DNA of 64,000 nt from Pyxicephalus adspersus. Its lineage: Eukaryota > Chordata > Amphibia > Anura > Pyxicephalidae. The stretch is taken from assembly GCF_032062135.1 (NCBI RefSeq), contig NC_092862.1, forward strand, positions 64,632,190-64,696,189, given 5' to 3'. The notes under the pieces are model-generated. The model was not told where the DNA came from and searched no databases. It saw only the letters and a list, made by a program, of their open reading frames with translations. Shown here one piece after another: positions 33,592 through 46,845 of the stretch. The first letter of the stretch is position 1, and each line of letters begins with the position of its first letter. The position numbers and the translations under genes were made by a program.

Positions 33592-33875
33592 CAGCGTTCC
33601 ACAACCGGTGGTCTCGAAAAAATTTTGGTGGTCTGTGGCTCTGGCCGCACCAGCGGAGGCGCGGACCATGTCCCCCATACAAATTCCAGGCTCAGTGAAG
33701 TGGGCGGGCTGTGTCTGGACACAACTTGCCCACTCTCCCATTGCAGGCTCAGACCTGCGATAGGAGAGTGGGTGGTGTTATGGCATCATGATGTCACTAT
33801 GGGGGGCATGCGCGATTCCGAGCTGGTCATTTTAGTGGTTTAGTGGCGCAGGACCTAAAAGTTTGGCGACCACTG
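33592..33875. mobile_element. hAT MITE with 8-bp target duplication
   Basis: The left end is CAGCGTTCCACAACCGGTGG and the right end read inward is CAGTGGTCGCCAAACTTTT. The flanks are gtctagat (33584-33591) and gtctagag (33876-33883), 7 of 8 identical. It is 284 bp long with no coding capacity; the open frame across it has no domain. Confidence 0.87.
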
Positions 33876-33935
33876 GTCTAGAGGATTATATATTAGGAGT
33901 AAAACTTACTTTATTCCTCATTTCTGCAGTATTTG

Positions 33936-33963
<28 letters not shown>

Positions 33964-33967
<4 letters not shown>

Positions 33968-34034
33968 AATAAGGGGAATAAGGAGCCCTAAAGCTTTTTT
34001 ACCCAATAAGGGGAATAAGGAGCCCTAAAGAGGG
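33964..34034 (+). repeat. 37-bp tandem duplication
   Basis: ACCCAATAAGGGGAATAAGG followed by AGCCCTAAAG occurs at 33964 and again at 34001, immediately after a T-tract of about 26 nt (33938-33963). Probably a recent slippage event. Confidence 0.85.
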
Positions 34035-34779
34035 AGATTAGGGAGACGACCAGATTTTAAAGATAAAATGCGCAAAAGCCCAGTGAACTAATTTTTGAGA
34101 AGTGACTGCAGGTAATGTCTGATTTGCAGGTAGCAGAAGTAATTGCTAGATGGCAAATACCAAGGTTCTTGAAGAAAAGCTAGTAACTTAACATTTTAAA
34201 AAAGAAAAATTGCATAGGCATGTTGCAAAGTTTTGGAAGCCTACCAGCGAAAAGCTAAGGGGGTTCCCAAATGCTAAATAAAGGGGGAACACTGTACTAC
34301 TCCAGCCAGTGGTAGGTGTGGAGAAGCTAGTCCTAAGGAAAATGATACTTTATCCCAAAGTAAAAACGAGTAACATATTGTCAGGTTATCTAACAGAGGG
34401 CGTCAAACTATCTGTATTCAAATAGTGTGAAGCCAGGGGCCAAGCTAAATAGTAATTATGAAGGTTGGCTACAGATAAACCACCAGAGCTTCTAAGAAGG
34501 TGGAGGATATGACTGTGGGTGTTGGGCATAGCAAAGAAACTTTAAAATCTCAGTTTGTTCATAGATCATGAATAGGAACTAGACTAGGTAGAGTACAAAA
34601 ATAATGTAACAGTTTTGGAAGATAGGACATTTTCAGGCTATGGATTCTACTGATCTGCACCCCACATACTGGAGCATTATGTATTGGAGGAAAGCACTAG
34701 TATCTTTCAAATGTTATAGAGAAAATATGCTCCTTTTCACATGATTTTTATTGAGTTATGCAAACAACAATAAAACAAT

Positions 34780-34983
34780 GGGCCTGATTTATTAAAGCAC
34801 ACCAAGACTGGAGAGGATAGACTATCATTGAAGAATCTGGGGGATCTATCAAATCTGGAATGGATTTCCTAAAAATATATATTTTTTAAATGTTCTAACT
34901 GCTGGACCAGATCCATTCTAGGTTTGCTGGTTCTCCCGCGATAGTCCATCCTCTCCAGTCCAGAGGGCTTTAATAAATCCGGT
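34780..34983. mobile_element. Palindromic MITE, GGCCTGATTTATTAAAGC family, copy 2
   Basis: Starts GGGCCTGATTTATTAAAGCA and ends GGGCTTTAATAAATCCGG. The arms also share GGAGAGGATAGACTATC and its inverse GATAGTCCATCCTCTCC. Confidence 0.82.
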
Positions 34984-35754
34984 TTAATATGTTTATGACC
35001 CTTTTGTTTGGTATTTAAAAGCTGTGTTTTATCAGCATCATATATTAGAATTTGGGTATTGCCTGTTGTTCACCACAGAGGGGTCAATAATAATAATTAT
35101 GTAAGGTTAAAGACAAACATAACATTTGCTGTATTTTGCATTTAGGATGGTAAATGCAAGGCCCATTTTATTGGAGTAGTAATTAAAAATGCCAGTTCTA
35201 TTTAGGTTTAGTTACTTGTAATAGACCCACATTGAAACAGTGGGCATAAAAGTGTAACATTTCTGAAAGGTGATCTGTCTCCATTGACCATTAACACTGT
35301 CTTCTTGTTAAGTTTGAGATTACAAACAACAAGCAAAAGCAATTTACTCTAATCTCAGTTCTTCTTAATCTACTTCATTATCGAGGTCAGTATGAGGTCC
35401 ACACTAAGCCTTTTTCATATTGTTTTTCTAAAGTATGCTGAATTTGTATGGGATAAACTGTATACAAAAATTGTTTCATTTTTTCTTTTGGTGGATATGG
35501 TCTCATATATCTGTGAGAAACATACAACTAATGAATTGTGATTTTAAAGGTGTGGTAAATTACAGTATATCCATCAAACACATTAGTAAGCCCTATTGAG
35601 TAGGTGGTGTAATAACACCTCTTGGTGCTTTAATAGTAGTCCCCCGTTTGCTGACACACACAGGACACATTTGCTGGGTGTGCATACATTTCTGAAACCA
35701 ACACAGCACACCAGTATCACACCATGTTGCTAACTAGAGGTTATATAAGACTAA

Positions 35755-35916
35755 CACTTAGGGTCCTATTTATAAAACAGGGAATCAGACATTCCCTCAA
35801 ACATTCTCTTGTGAGAATCTTCCAGGTTCATGTGTTTCAATGGAAATAATTGATACCCACGGGGGAAGGTTTATGGGAATGACAGATTCCCTGTTTTATA
35901 AATAGAACCCTTAGTG
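35755..35916. mobile_element. Palindromic MITE, CACTTAGGGTCCTATTTATA ends
   Basis: The left end CACTTAGGGTCCTATTTATA and the right end read inward, CACTAAGGGTTCTATTTATA, continue into AAACAGGGAATC on both sides, giving about 34 bp of inverted repeat. Related to 14127-14270, and its ends resemble those at 40892-41044. Confidence 0.82.
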
Positions 35917-36521
35917 TATGCGAGCTATAACTGTGCTTGTGACAGTCAGGAACACAGCACTATATATTATGTACATCTTGTTCTAGCATTTGGATCAAAA
36001 CAGGATTAGGTCGGCTGGTTGAGACTTCAGGGACACTTTCTACCTTTAGCATTGTAGGAAATATTATAGCTCAATAGGGTAAAGCTCATTGCATAGAGAT
36101 TGTACAAATATAAGGAATATTTAGTATATAAGCCTTTTGACATATACCTGTATAAAAATAATATGAGGAATATACAAAAATATTGTCACCTTCTATATGT
36201 TATATATACCTTAATACCCAAATAATGTTATATCATTTTAGAAATTAGATAATTTGATTTATTGAATTATTATCCGATCAACAGAAATGTATTATGTTAC
36301 TTACTTTGATTTAAATGCATGTTATAAAGAGTATATATGTTTAGCATTTCACAGTTTTACACAATTGAAGGATTAACACATCACATTTACATTTTGATAC
36401 ATTTATGATTTATGAGCACTTACATACTGTAGAATTTGCTACACATTAGTAAGGACCCTTCCCTCTTTTTTCATTATACTATCTATTCACATTTATTTTA
36501 TCACATGCTATTAGACACATT

Positions 36522-36716
36522 GGCCCTGATTTATTAAAGCTCTCCAAGGGAAGCTGCGTGATCCAGTAAACCTGGAATGGATCTGGTTCAGGATTGAAAA
36601 CGTTATTTTTTGCAAATTAATTTTAAGAAATCCATTCCAGGTTTACAGGATCACCAAGCTTTACTGATGAAAGTATATCCTCTCCCAGCCTCAGGGAGCT
36701 TTAATAAATCAGGCCC
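36522..36716. mobile_element. Palindromic MITE, GGCCTGATTTATTAAAGC family, copy 3
   Basis: Starts TGGCCCTGATTTATTAAAGC and ends GCTTTAATAAATCAGGCCCA. Inside are CCTGGAATGGATC and its inverse ATCCATTCCAGG. Confidence 0.85.
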
Positions 36717-36879
36717 ATTAAATAAATACACTTTAATAATAGGCACATGCTGGATAAATTGTTGTACATTTATTTTCAAGATATTTTCATATATCTACAA
36801 TAGCAGATTTTTACAAAAGCCCCCTGGAAAGTAAAAAGGATATATATTTATATACCAGCATGGTATGACAGGTATAGTT

Positions 36880-37170
36880 TTTCTTATGTTGTGATGTCTC
36901 TGTAGTGATGAAATTTTAGGGGGAAGTATCAACAAGTGTCCTGCACTTGCAGTTATATTTCCCTTTTCTTACAAAATTGGGGTTCATAGATAGTAACGGT
37001 ATAGGTATGTGTAACGGGCTGGCATGATAGCTCCCCTTAATGTGAAAATATCCCTGATTGTTGTTTGGAGTTTATGCTTGTGACCCAGTATCTTGCAACT
37101 TGTTATGTTTGAGGGGCTGAAATTTCTCTGACAATCAGTGTAGGAGATATGATTGGACAGGGATAATTTA
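36880..37170 (+). repeat. Fragment homologous to the hAT-like element interior at 29208-30730
   Basis: Shares GTAGTGATGAAATTTTAGGG, AATTGGGGTTCATAGA, AATGTGAAAATA-CCCTG and GTGTAGGAGATATGAT in the same order as 29700-30460, with the intervening parts shortened. The termini are absent. Confidence 0.65.
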
Positions 37171-40100
37171 GGAGTGCTTCCCTAACCCTCAGAATACCTT
37201 TAAAACCCAATTCACTCCTAAAGATCACCCAACTCTGAGATTGCTGAAATTGTAGCAAAGCAAATATTAATCTTCAATAAAGATGTTTTTAAATGTATTT
37301 GTATCTTATATATTTAAAACCAGACCTGGGTGGGACATAGGGATCAGATACTGTAATACTAGGGGCATTTAATGTGGCAATAACTGGTACTTGGTAACTT
37401 GATAGAAAAATATGTGCAAGGATACAATTCATAATCTTTAGTTTATTTTATCCTTATTCTCCAAATATAAGGAGTCAACTAGAAAAGTTTTTTTACAGGA
37501 AATCTTACCCACTCATAGTAAAACCTTGATTTATGTATTCTTTTATTTGAAGCAGAACATGCATTGGGTTTATTTTTAGGATTACACTCCTTCACCTATG
37601 TAACCTGGTGACTGTAATATAGTTTTTACTTTCTTAAATACATGTATACCTATTGTCTCACAAAGCTGTCTGTTGCAGCCTATAACTGTGTGCATTGCTA
37701 CAAAGTTACAGTGTTATTGTTAATGATGCTGCAATGATCAGTGATGGTGCAATGATTCAGAAGAAATGCTTCCTCCTTCTTGCAGCAGATTTTATCATTT
37801 TCATAGATCCTACCTCTCGCCAGTCACTTGGTTAGAGCATAGTGTCCAATATTTACCTATATAAAGGTATGGCCTTTTATAATATAATGTTCTTTATGCT
37901 GATTGATAGGTAGAGTTTAGGGGTTCCATGTCTGCATGGAAATCAAGCAGAGCTGCTGGTTAACCTTTTTGTGCCCTGAAGTTGTTGACACACAGATGCC
38001 TAGTAGTTCAACATGTGTTGGTTAACTTAAAAATAACAATGACTAATTGGCATACCTAAATAGTTTTTACATACTTCTAAAGACATACATGTTTTTGTTT
38101 ATTACAACATTAAAAAATTGTTTTTATTATAGGCTGACAAATGCAAAAAATAGATAAAGGACTGAAAATGCAAAAAAAGAATATTTTTTAAGTTCATTTC
38201 AATATTATTATTTTTGATTACAAATTATATGACAGTTTAAATACACAGAATTGCAAAAAAACACTACAGCCTCAAGGTGTTAGAGCTGACATCCTGATCA
38301 CATGGTCGCTAGCCATGGTTTCCAATTTCAGTGGGGATTAAGAACTGGCAGTCTTGCAAAATGTTGGCTGCTGGTTTTCGTGGGGAGAAGGTATACTAAC
38401 ATATCCTCAAAGTGAAGCATGATGCTGGGGTATGTTAATGTACAGAATGAGGATAGAAGGGGATTAATAAAATCATGATTATAATTCAGAAATGTATTTG
38501 CTTTGTAGATTTGCTTTTGCACTAACATTCAGAAAATACTATTAGCATAAGAAAAACTTGGTACTTGAAGGGGACACAGTTTAATATAATTTTGCACAGA
38601 AATTCAGGCCCAATGTCTAGAAAAAAGAATGATGAAGAGGATCAACACAGAAATTCATCTGATGGCCATCCCATGTAGTTGCATACATTAAGATCCCTGT
38701 ACCTTAACATTGCTGGTATTTTACAAAATATTATATAGCAGGTCTGGCTCAGTTAAAATTCAAACATAAAGTGCCTTTGCATAACTTCAGTTATCCTCAG
38801 AGCTCCTCAGTATACAGGATATTCTATGTTACAAGAATTGCCAATTATGCCAACACTAAATCCTTCCCCACCTTTATCCCCACCCATTTATTCACTGCCT
38901 TGCCTTAGTGGATGAGTGAAAGGGATGGTCCTACTAATCATAAGTAAGTCTTGGCATGGGCAAGGACATAGGGCCAACTTTACACATTATGTTTATATTT
39001 GCATTTTAGAGCACCCTGCGTATTAGAGATTCCAGGGCTCACTTAAGTTAAAGAAAAATTAGTGTACTGTCCATAACCACATATTTTGCAGTGCCTAATT
39101 TTAATGAAATTGAATCCGCCTCATTTTTAAAAGTATTGTTCCAGTAGTTTGCATGAGGGTTTGTGTAGGGAGCTCCAGTGAAGCTCCTTTGCTGTGCTTG
39201 CTTCATAGAATTAGAATAACACTGATTGCTTTCATTTGTTTGCAGGAGTTTTCTCTTTAAAATATCCAGAAGTCATTCATACAGTAAATACTCCTTAACC
39301 TAAAGCGATAAATCCTATCCTACCAAAAGCAAGTATCCTATTGCACGAATATATTACGAATAGTATTATATATAACCAATATATTTATTCAGCTATATTT
39401 TAAAAAGGATTCATATTAAGATCCTAGCAATGCTTTGCGATTATAGCTTAGAGGCTTTCCCATTGCTTAAATGTCCAAGGTTGCATGGCATGGTAGTACA
39501 AAGCTCTCCATTCTGTGGTATCCTTGAAATATAAAAAGTTCTTATTTTTCTATGCTACTTCTGCTAACAATATCTACAATCATTTACAAAGCTCGATATA
39601 GGATAGCACATAAAAAAGATATGGGGATCCCTTTTCTCATTCAGTGTTTTCAGTACAATGCTATCCAAACACACCAGACATTGTGCTGTTTCACTTCCAT
39701 TTCAATTATATAAGATGCCTTGTTACAGAACATTACTCTAACAGGCCATTTGGGTAAGTAATGTCAAAATGGCGATGATCCATCAGATCTGTGCTAGAAG
39801 GAAGATTCTGGCAAGGAGCTGTCACTGACAACCGTTGATTGCAGTCCTATACCCAGTAGCTTTTCAGCTCCTGGATGCCAATCTCATTGCTTAGTGCCAT
39901 AGTCATTAAATATTTATTCCCGTTCTGGGTGATGCTGGTGCCTGCTGCCTATTGTTTGACTTCTCATCAAAGAATTCATACATATTACCCAGAGTGTATG
40001 CAATCCCAACCCTTAAAATTAGAAGAAAACAGAAGTGCCACAAGTTCATTCAGCAGAAACCTTCATTCATAGCTTGACATCTATGCTAATGATTTGTAAC

Positions 40101-40891
40101 ACAGATGATTTTCATCAGCATGTAGTTTTAGTGCAAATTTAAATTTTTATCCTAGAGTAGATTTATTTCTGTTCTTGCCATCAGCTAGCCAGTACATTTG
40201 GGTAAGTTCAAATGATTACATTCAATATTTATAAATAGCTTAGGAAGAAAGGACAGACATGTATCAATTGTTTTATATATTTAAAGTTTATGGGTTAATA
40301 TGTAATTGAAATGTGCTGAGCTACACGATAGCTGCAGAAATTATGAATTATGTGTTAGATCATTCACATTCAAATGTTATTCTAAGTATTACTGGCATCT
40401 CTTTGACATTTAATACCCACAGTCCTAAACCACAAAAATCTCTATTCCTAACCATTAACCCAACCCCCAAACCATAGCTAAACCCTGAAACATATCTATC
40501 ATTTTGTTTTAATTCATGTTTTTTAGGGGCAGGTGCTGACACTTTTCGCAACTCTGTTTATCAGAACAAAAGATTACAATTTCCATAGTTTTCATGTCTA
40601 AAAAATTATACTTCACAATAACATCATTGAAAGGTATCTCACCAAGTTAAGTTTAAATGAAAGAAAAAATCAATAGACAGTTCTCTGTAAAATGTCTAAT
40701 CTACTGAAATGATTACAGGTTTGATGTTCTGACAAAAATATACACCATTCAATTTTTGGTATTTCTGATTACTAAACATTTATTTGATTATTGTTGTTTA
40801 GCTAAAAAATAAAAAAGTATCTACATTTTTTTTAAATAAGTTTTCATTCAGCATACAAATCTATTCTGAACTTGCTTAATGGGAAAACAAC
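37171..40891. other. Long AT-rich intergenic stretch, nothing recognised
   Basis: Read on both strands for exons, transposase motifs and paired ends; nothing was supported. Open frames are short and lack domains or splice context. It could hold conserved non-coding elements that a single sequence cannot reveal. Confidence 0.5.
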
Positions 40892-41044
40892 AGGGGCATA
40901 TTTATAAAACAGTGAATGGCACATTTACCAAACATTTACTGCATGTGAAGCAATCACTGTAATTTAAAACACATCGACCAATAAGACAAACCTGCGGTGA
41001 AAATTTGGTAAATGTAGCATTCACCGCTTTATAACTATACCCCT
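40892..41044. mobile_element. Palindromic MITE, AGGGGCATATTTATAAAACA ends
   Basis: The left end AGGGGCATATTTATAAAACA and the right end read inward, AGGGGTATAGTTATAAAGC, are inverted copies. The next bases, GTGAATG and CATTCAC, and CATTTACCAAA/TTTGGTAAATG, also pair. Confidence 0.8.
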
Positions 41045-42516
41045 AACAGTTTAGATGTTTTCCTTTTTGATTATTACACATTTCCTATTATGAAACTATT
41101 TTTTAATTAAAAAAATGTATTAATGGGAACTTTATAATAATCAAATATTCATAAAAACAACAATAACAACAGGAAGCAATTTTAATTTCTAAAATGTCGA
41201 AACAACTAACCAAAGGAGGGTTTTTTGCAGGAGACAAAGATACCTCTTCTTTCAGAAACACATTATCTATGACTTGACTTGTGAGATTTTACATTCTTCA
41301 TCTTTTTTGTGTCACATAGGAATTTAATTGATACATACTGTCCCTCTTGCTAGAATAGTAAGTCCTAACAGCATATGTACGGGATGTGAGTAAAACCATG
41401 TGGTGCGATTTAATGTTTAACAGCAGACTGGGTTAAGATAACATAAATTATGTTTGAATTTAAATAACGGTAAAGTTGAAATGGTGCTTCTGTGCCAGAC
41501 CTTGGATTATCTCTTTTTTTTTTTGTTTTGGATACAGTCTTGATGTATAGAATACCTTGACTTTATCTAGTTGTCCTAATAGACATTGTTATTGGGACCG
41601 GAGATTAGTAAAACTCCAAATTCTTGAGTAGGTAATAGGTCTGGCAACAACTGTCCTAGAGTATTGGCCTTAGTTGTGGTAGATTTTCTTTCACTTCCTT
41701 GTTGAACCTAAAAGACAAGACTTGAGAAGTGATAAAAGTGAACACAGTTAGTATTGGGGATATCTGACCTACCTGATCTGTTTTTAGAACCACTAAATGC
41801 CACAAAACTGTAATAGGCAGTTGGCTGGCTTGGAGTACAACAGATATGTTTTGATGAAAAGACAGTCGAGCGAACCAAGCAAGCAGGCCAATTTTCCTAT
41901 AGTGAAAGGTGTAATTGCCAGGACAGCAGAATCCTAAGAAGAGTCATGATTTCTAATTGTGGGTATAGGTTAAATCGGGAAATGTTGATCAAATATTGAT
42001 TAGGAATGATGGATTGCCTTGTAATGTATTTCTGTGCAACCGGCCTCCTAATGAATAGGTACAAAACAATGAACCAATAAACCTGGAACAGGATATGTTG
42101 GGGTAGGAAAGGGGGAGATTTTTGGTTGATAATTAGTGTAAATACATAAAACACATATTCTACAAGAGGAAGTATTAGAACAACATTGACTTTATTATTG
42201 AAGTCTGTTGCTAACAAAAAAACCAACTGTTTTTTTTTTTGGTGTTACAAGTGCATCAACAGTACAATATAGAAGACCAACTAGTAAGAGATGTACTGAT
42301 TCTTGGAAGGGAAAACTCCTAGTATCCTAATGCATTTTGCAAGATTGCTTCTATAGGGAATGTGGAAGGTTAGAAGACAGACATACTACTAATGGAGGGA
42401 AGAGCTTAAAGTTACATTGTTAAATCAAACATGAGCCTACCTTCCATGTACACAGAACACATTTTCCACAGTTCTTGCTGCTTTATTTACTGTGCCCAAA
42501 GTAAAAGTCTCACAGT
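41045..42516. other. AT-rich intergenic sequence, nothing recognised
   Basis: The minus-strand open frame at 41897-42226 is hydrophobic and long for AT-rich DNA but has no family, start or splice support. Confidence 0.45.
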
Positions 42517-43655
42517 ATATGTATCTTTGCTAAAGCATTTGACACTGTACCCCACAAACTGTTAATATACAAGTTAGGGTCGAAAGGTTTAGAAAAGTCA
42601 ATCTGTAAATGGATAGAGAATTGGCCTAAAGATCACATCCAGAGAGTTGTAATTAATGATTCATACTCTGAATGGTCCAAGGTTATTAGTAGTGTACCCC
42701 AGGGTTCAGTGTTGGGACCTTTACTGTTTAACATCTTTATAAATTATATAGAGTTTGGGATTAAAAGTACCATTTCTGTGTTTGCAGATGACACCAAACT
42801 ATGTAATAGAATTTAGTCCATACAGGATGTCTATAATCTACAAGCAGACCTGGATGTACTGTTTGATTGGGCAGCCAAGTGGCAAATGACATTTAATATA
42901 GATAAATGTAAAGTTATACACTTGGGGGCTAACAACATGCATGCTTCATACTGTCTAGGGGGAATATATTTGGGGGAGTCAGAAATAGAAAAGGATCTGG
43001 GGGTTCTGGTAGATCATAGACTTAATAATAGCATGCAAAGCCAAGCTGCAATATCTAAAGCTAGCAAAGTACTTTCTTGTATTAAAAGAGGAATAGACTG
43101 CAGAGATGGAGACATTATCCCGCCCCTGTAGAAACGTTTAAGGGGGGATATGATCACCCTGTATAAATATATAAACGGTCCATATAGAGAACTCTCTTCC
43201 CCATTATTCACTTTGAGATCATTACAAAGAACAAGAGGGTATTCTTTGCGTCTAGAGGAAAAGAAGTTTAAGCACCGGATAAGGAAGGGATTCTTCACTG
43301 TAAGGTCTGTGAAAATGTGGAATCAGCTCCCTCAGGAAGTAGTTTCAGCAACTACTATAGATTGCTTTAAGAAAAAGTTGGATGTTTTTCTAGAAGCACA
43401 GAATATAACTGGGTATTAAGGCTTCAAAGTAAAGATAACAGTGACTTTGATCCAGGGAACATCCGATAGCCTTATGGAATTAGGAAGGATTTTTTTTCCC
43501 CTGTTGAAACAAATTGTACCAGGGTTTTTTTTGCCTTCATCTGGACCAACTATGTCCAAATTGTTTGATATCTGGGATTTCTTTATTTCTCTGGTGGTTT
43601 ACCTTGATGGACTTATGTCCTTTTTCAACCTGACCAAATATGTAACTATATAAAA
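42517..43655 (+). mobile_element. CR1-type LINE, 5'-truncated (reverse transcriptase and 3' UTR)
   Basis: The frame starts inside the reverse transcriptase (KAFDTVPHKLL). It then shows SVPQGSVLGPLLFNIFI, the catalytic FADDTKL box, KCKVIHLG, EKDLGVLVDHRLN, and the C-terminal LRGDMITLYKYINGPY and FFTVRSVKMWNQLPQEVV. Stops interrupt it near 42814 and 43130, and a deletion removes the stretch between LSCIKRG and RLRGDMI. The 3' UTR ends with the family's TATGTAACTATATA. It is a dead copy. Confidence 0.9.
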
Positions 43656-43669
43656 TATGACAGTAATAC

Positions 43670-44075
43670 AAGACCCCAGAATCAGTAGTCAGCAATGTAA
43701 TATGTAAGAATGTACATAGAGTTCTGAGGTCAGTAATATGTAATGTACAGTGCAGGGGTCAGTAGTATTTATCATAAAGTGGACAGGTCAGTAACATATA
43801 CATGAGTACAGGATCCAGCAGTATTTTAAGCAAAAGTGCAGGGGTCAAAAATATGCAACATAGAGTGCAGATGTCATTAGTATGTGGTACAAGAATGAAG
43901 GGGTCAGTAGTATGTAACAAAGAGTGCAGGAATGGTAAGTAATGTACAGTGCAAAACTTATTAGCAAGTAATGAAAACGCGTTGAGTCAGTGGAATGTTA
44001 ATCAAGAATGCAGATATCAATAGTAAGTGATGCAGGATATAGAGTTCAGTACTTTGAAATGTAGAGCATAGAGGT
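43670..44075 (+). repeat. Degenerate minisatellite, unit about 30-35 bp
   Basis: Variants of GTCAGTAGTATGTAATGTAC followed by AGAGTGCAG recur about ten times with irregular spacing. It lies directly downstream of the CR1 3' end. A looser relative (GGTCAGTA, TTGGTGGTCAG) occurs at 63810-63960. Confidence 0.65.
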
Positions 44076-45262
44076 CAGTAGTCGGTAATGAAGTCACTGA
44101 AATGCACACTTTGCATATAAAACATCCATTACATTTTTTTTCTGGGCGCACCATGCTCCCAAACTTCCTGTAGCTTGTGATTCCACTTCCTTCCTGATCA
44201 CTATCTGCCTGATCTTTGTGGTGGGGGGAGAGCCTAACTCCAACTGTTGATACAGCCAAACACATCCTCTTCCAGAACACACTCTTGCTTCTTTACTCTC
44301 CCGCTCTCAGACAGGAGAACAAATAGCGTTCTGATGGACAATTGCCAGCTGGAGGACAAGAGGGCTGACAATTTGCACTTGTAGATCCAGTCAGTGGTGA
44401 TGAAGAAGCATATGTAACAGAACAGAGGCAGAGTAGAATAACATTAAATAATATATATACCGTTATTTATAAATAATTTGTGTTAGATGAATGCAGTATT
44501 GTTAAAATAATTGTATGTGTAAAAATAACCAAAACAGGTATTTATGTCAAACGGTTAACAAAAAACTGATATGTTTATTCATTTAGTGTACCAATAAAGA
44601 GCCTTATGTATACTCCTATTCTATGTAAATAACAAGTAACACCACCCACTACTTTCATTTCTATATTTTGCCCCGTTGAATATCAGTGTCTCCATGTGTC
44701 TTTACTTCCTGATGATTCAATGTTGAAAATCTTATAGATATTTTCCTTTTTTCAATATATTATTTGGCCTCTGTAAAATATTGTTCTTTCGTTTCATGTA
44801 TGTTTTATAAAAAAACTACATACTATTCTAATATATCCAATATATTCTATGTTCTGTAATTCATAGCTCATCATTTTTGTTATTTCACAAATCAAATGTG
44901 TGACATGCTGGCTGTTTAAAAACATGCTGTTCTTAAAACATTTTGACTTGCTGGACAATTTATTCATAATTGTCTTTTTCATCTATTCTCCTATTTTATT
45001 CTTTTCGCATTGCCCTATAGAACCCTTTTATGAGCATTAAAGAAAAGTAATGTTGTGGTGAATTCAAGTCTTAAATTGTTTACCTATATTTTTAAGTGGG
45101 AGAAAAAGTCTTAAATTTCTTTGATTTTTTTTCTTTTAATTTATTAAGGCATTGCAATGTTGTGTGAGGATTTGGTTGGTTTACATATTAATGGAATTAT
45201 TATTTTGGTCACAATAAAGAGGTGTATATGTGATGTTTTCCTATAGCATTGATATTTTTAAT
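44076..45262. other. Intergenic sequence, nothing recognised
   Basis: No exon, RNA gene or paired termini were supported. Confidence 0.45.
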
Positions 45263-45568
45263 ATCTAGTACTTATGTGGTGCTGACATATTACGCAGCAC
45301 TTTACAAACTCCATAGTCATGTCACTAACTGTCCCTCAAAGGGGCTCACAGTCTAATGTCCCTACCATAGTCATATGTCTTTAATACAGTCTAAAGTAGA
45401 TTTTATGGGAAGCCAATTACCTAACTGCATGTTTTGTTTTGTTTTTTGAAATATGGGAAGAAACCCACCCAAACACAGGGAGGACATACAATCTATATAC
45501 AGATAGTGTCCTGGTTGACACTCAAACCTGGGATCTAGAGCTGCAAAGGACAGAGCCACTGTGCTGCA
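45263..45568 (-). mobile_element. tRNA-derived SINE, second copy
   Basis: On the minus strand it has the same body as the SINE at 8953-9272: GGACATTAGACTGTGAGCC, CTTTGAGGGACAGTTAGTG and GACATGACTATGGAGTTTG. It is more complete in the middle (TAATTGGCTTCCCATAAAAT). The B box is eroded to GTTTGAGTGT. Confidence 0.85.
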
Positions 45569-45872
45569 TGTGGAATGAATGAAAGCTTTGAAAAAAAAAA
45601 AGTAGGGAAATAGTGTTCCCATTCTTTGACTGCACTACTTGTTGAAGTCATGTTAAGGAATACATTGTGTCTTTGGGGAACTGGGTATTATTGAAACAAA
45701 ATAGAATATATATCGTCTTTATTTTTGGTTAAGGCTGTACCTAAATCAGTTCACGACTGCTTTATATTTCTAGAAGTATACTTACTGGAATGTTAAATGA
45801 GGATACAATTTTGTTAATTTGGTAGTTTCTTTCTCAAAAGCTCTGAATGAATGGGAACCAATATGGTGTATG

Positions 45873-46255
45873 TTAGAAGTGTGGACCTAAACTCAAAATT
45901 GTTACTTAAAAAAGGTAGACAACCCTTTTATTTAAAGTATTTATTTTTTATTTAAATGCAACTCCCTTTTTTCAGGTATGCGCAGAAGGAGCCCATTCAT
46001 CAGTGGATGAAGAAAAAAAATTTGCTGATTTCACACATGCCCAGTGAGATCGGCAATCTTTTTTCCCAATCTACGTCACCCAATCTCATGCCTCAGCAGT
46101 GGGAGATCGGGTGACGCAGGGAGAAGAACCCGGAAGAGGAGAAGAAGATGTCTGGATGATGTGGGACCCAAACAAAGAAGCCTCTCAAGGGATTGACAAA
46201 TCTGCAGGATTAAAGGTAAATTTGTTTTTATATTTTGGGTTTAGTTCCACTTTAA
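45873..46255 (+). mobile_element. TTAA-type MITE (AAAGCGTACCTAAACTC family), copy 3
   Basis: Left end TTAGAAGTGTGGACCTAAAC, right end GGGTTTAGTTCCACTTTAA. The interior blocks GTGAGATCGGCAATC, CCCAATCTCATGCCTC and GATTAAAGGTAAAT match copies 1 and 2. Confidence 0.75.
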
Positions 46256-46624
46256 TTTGGCCCTGACCATATCAAAAGATTATTGCTGTCACTATACACT
46301 GAATACAGGCAATTTATTAATCCCCCCCAGCCATCCCAATCAGCCAGTAAACCTTACCATTGTGGTAAGCAATTTTACTGTCATTAGGAATCCCCGCAGG
46401 ACTGATATCATACCACCATCCGCCCCCACTTCTTATATTATAGGCTATATAAGTAGGAAAAAACAACTTACTAGGATTGGCACAGCCTGCTACTTGAATT
46501 CCTTTTGGAATTTGTGAGCTAGGTCACTACTGGATATTAGAGCAGAACACTGTACCACCTCTCTAAAAACTAACCATGCCTGGAGTTTTGGCCCTTTTTA
46601 AACTGGAAACCTTTGAGGACAACA

Positions 46625-46697
46625 CCCACACTCTTCTGTCTCACCTTCTTCTCAAAAAGCCCAAAGGGGCGAAACGCATCAGAACAGAGACATTTAC
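46625..46697 (+). ncRNA. Hammerhead-like stem-loop motif, copy 3
   Basis: CTCAAAA (mutated CUGANGA position), one A, then the GCCC-AAAG-GGGC hairpin, then GAAACGCATC. Outside, TTCT and TGTCTC on the left can pair with AGAA and GAGACA on the right, separated by a small internal loop. The core is damaged, so activity is not expected in this copy. Confidence 0.28.
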
Positions 46698-46845
46698 ACT
46701 CAAGGACAGAGACAATCACGCCTCACTAATATACTGTAAATTTGTTCTAGGGGGTCAGTCTGTATTGGACATATACAATTACACCTAAATGTGGATACAA
46801 TTTTGTTCATTTGGTAGTTTCCCTCTTAAAAACTCTCTTTTTTTT

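Noticed and set aside
33526..33843. A 105-codon open frame at 33.5-33.8 kb
   Set aside because: It coincides with the hAT MITE, has no domain, and the element is non-coding in type.
39875..40072. A 65-codon open frame in the 37-41 kb stretch
   Set aside because: Length expected by chance, no recognisable domain, no splice signals in frame.
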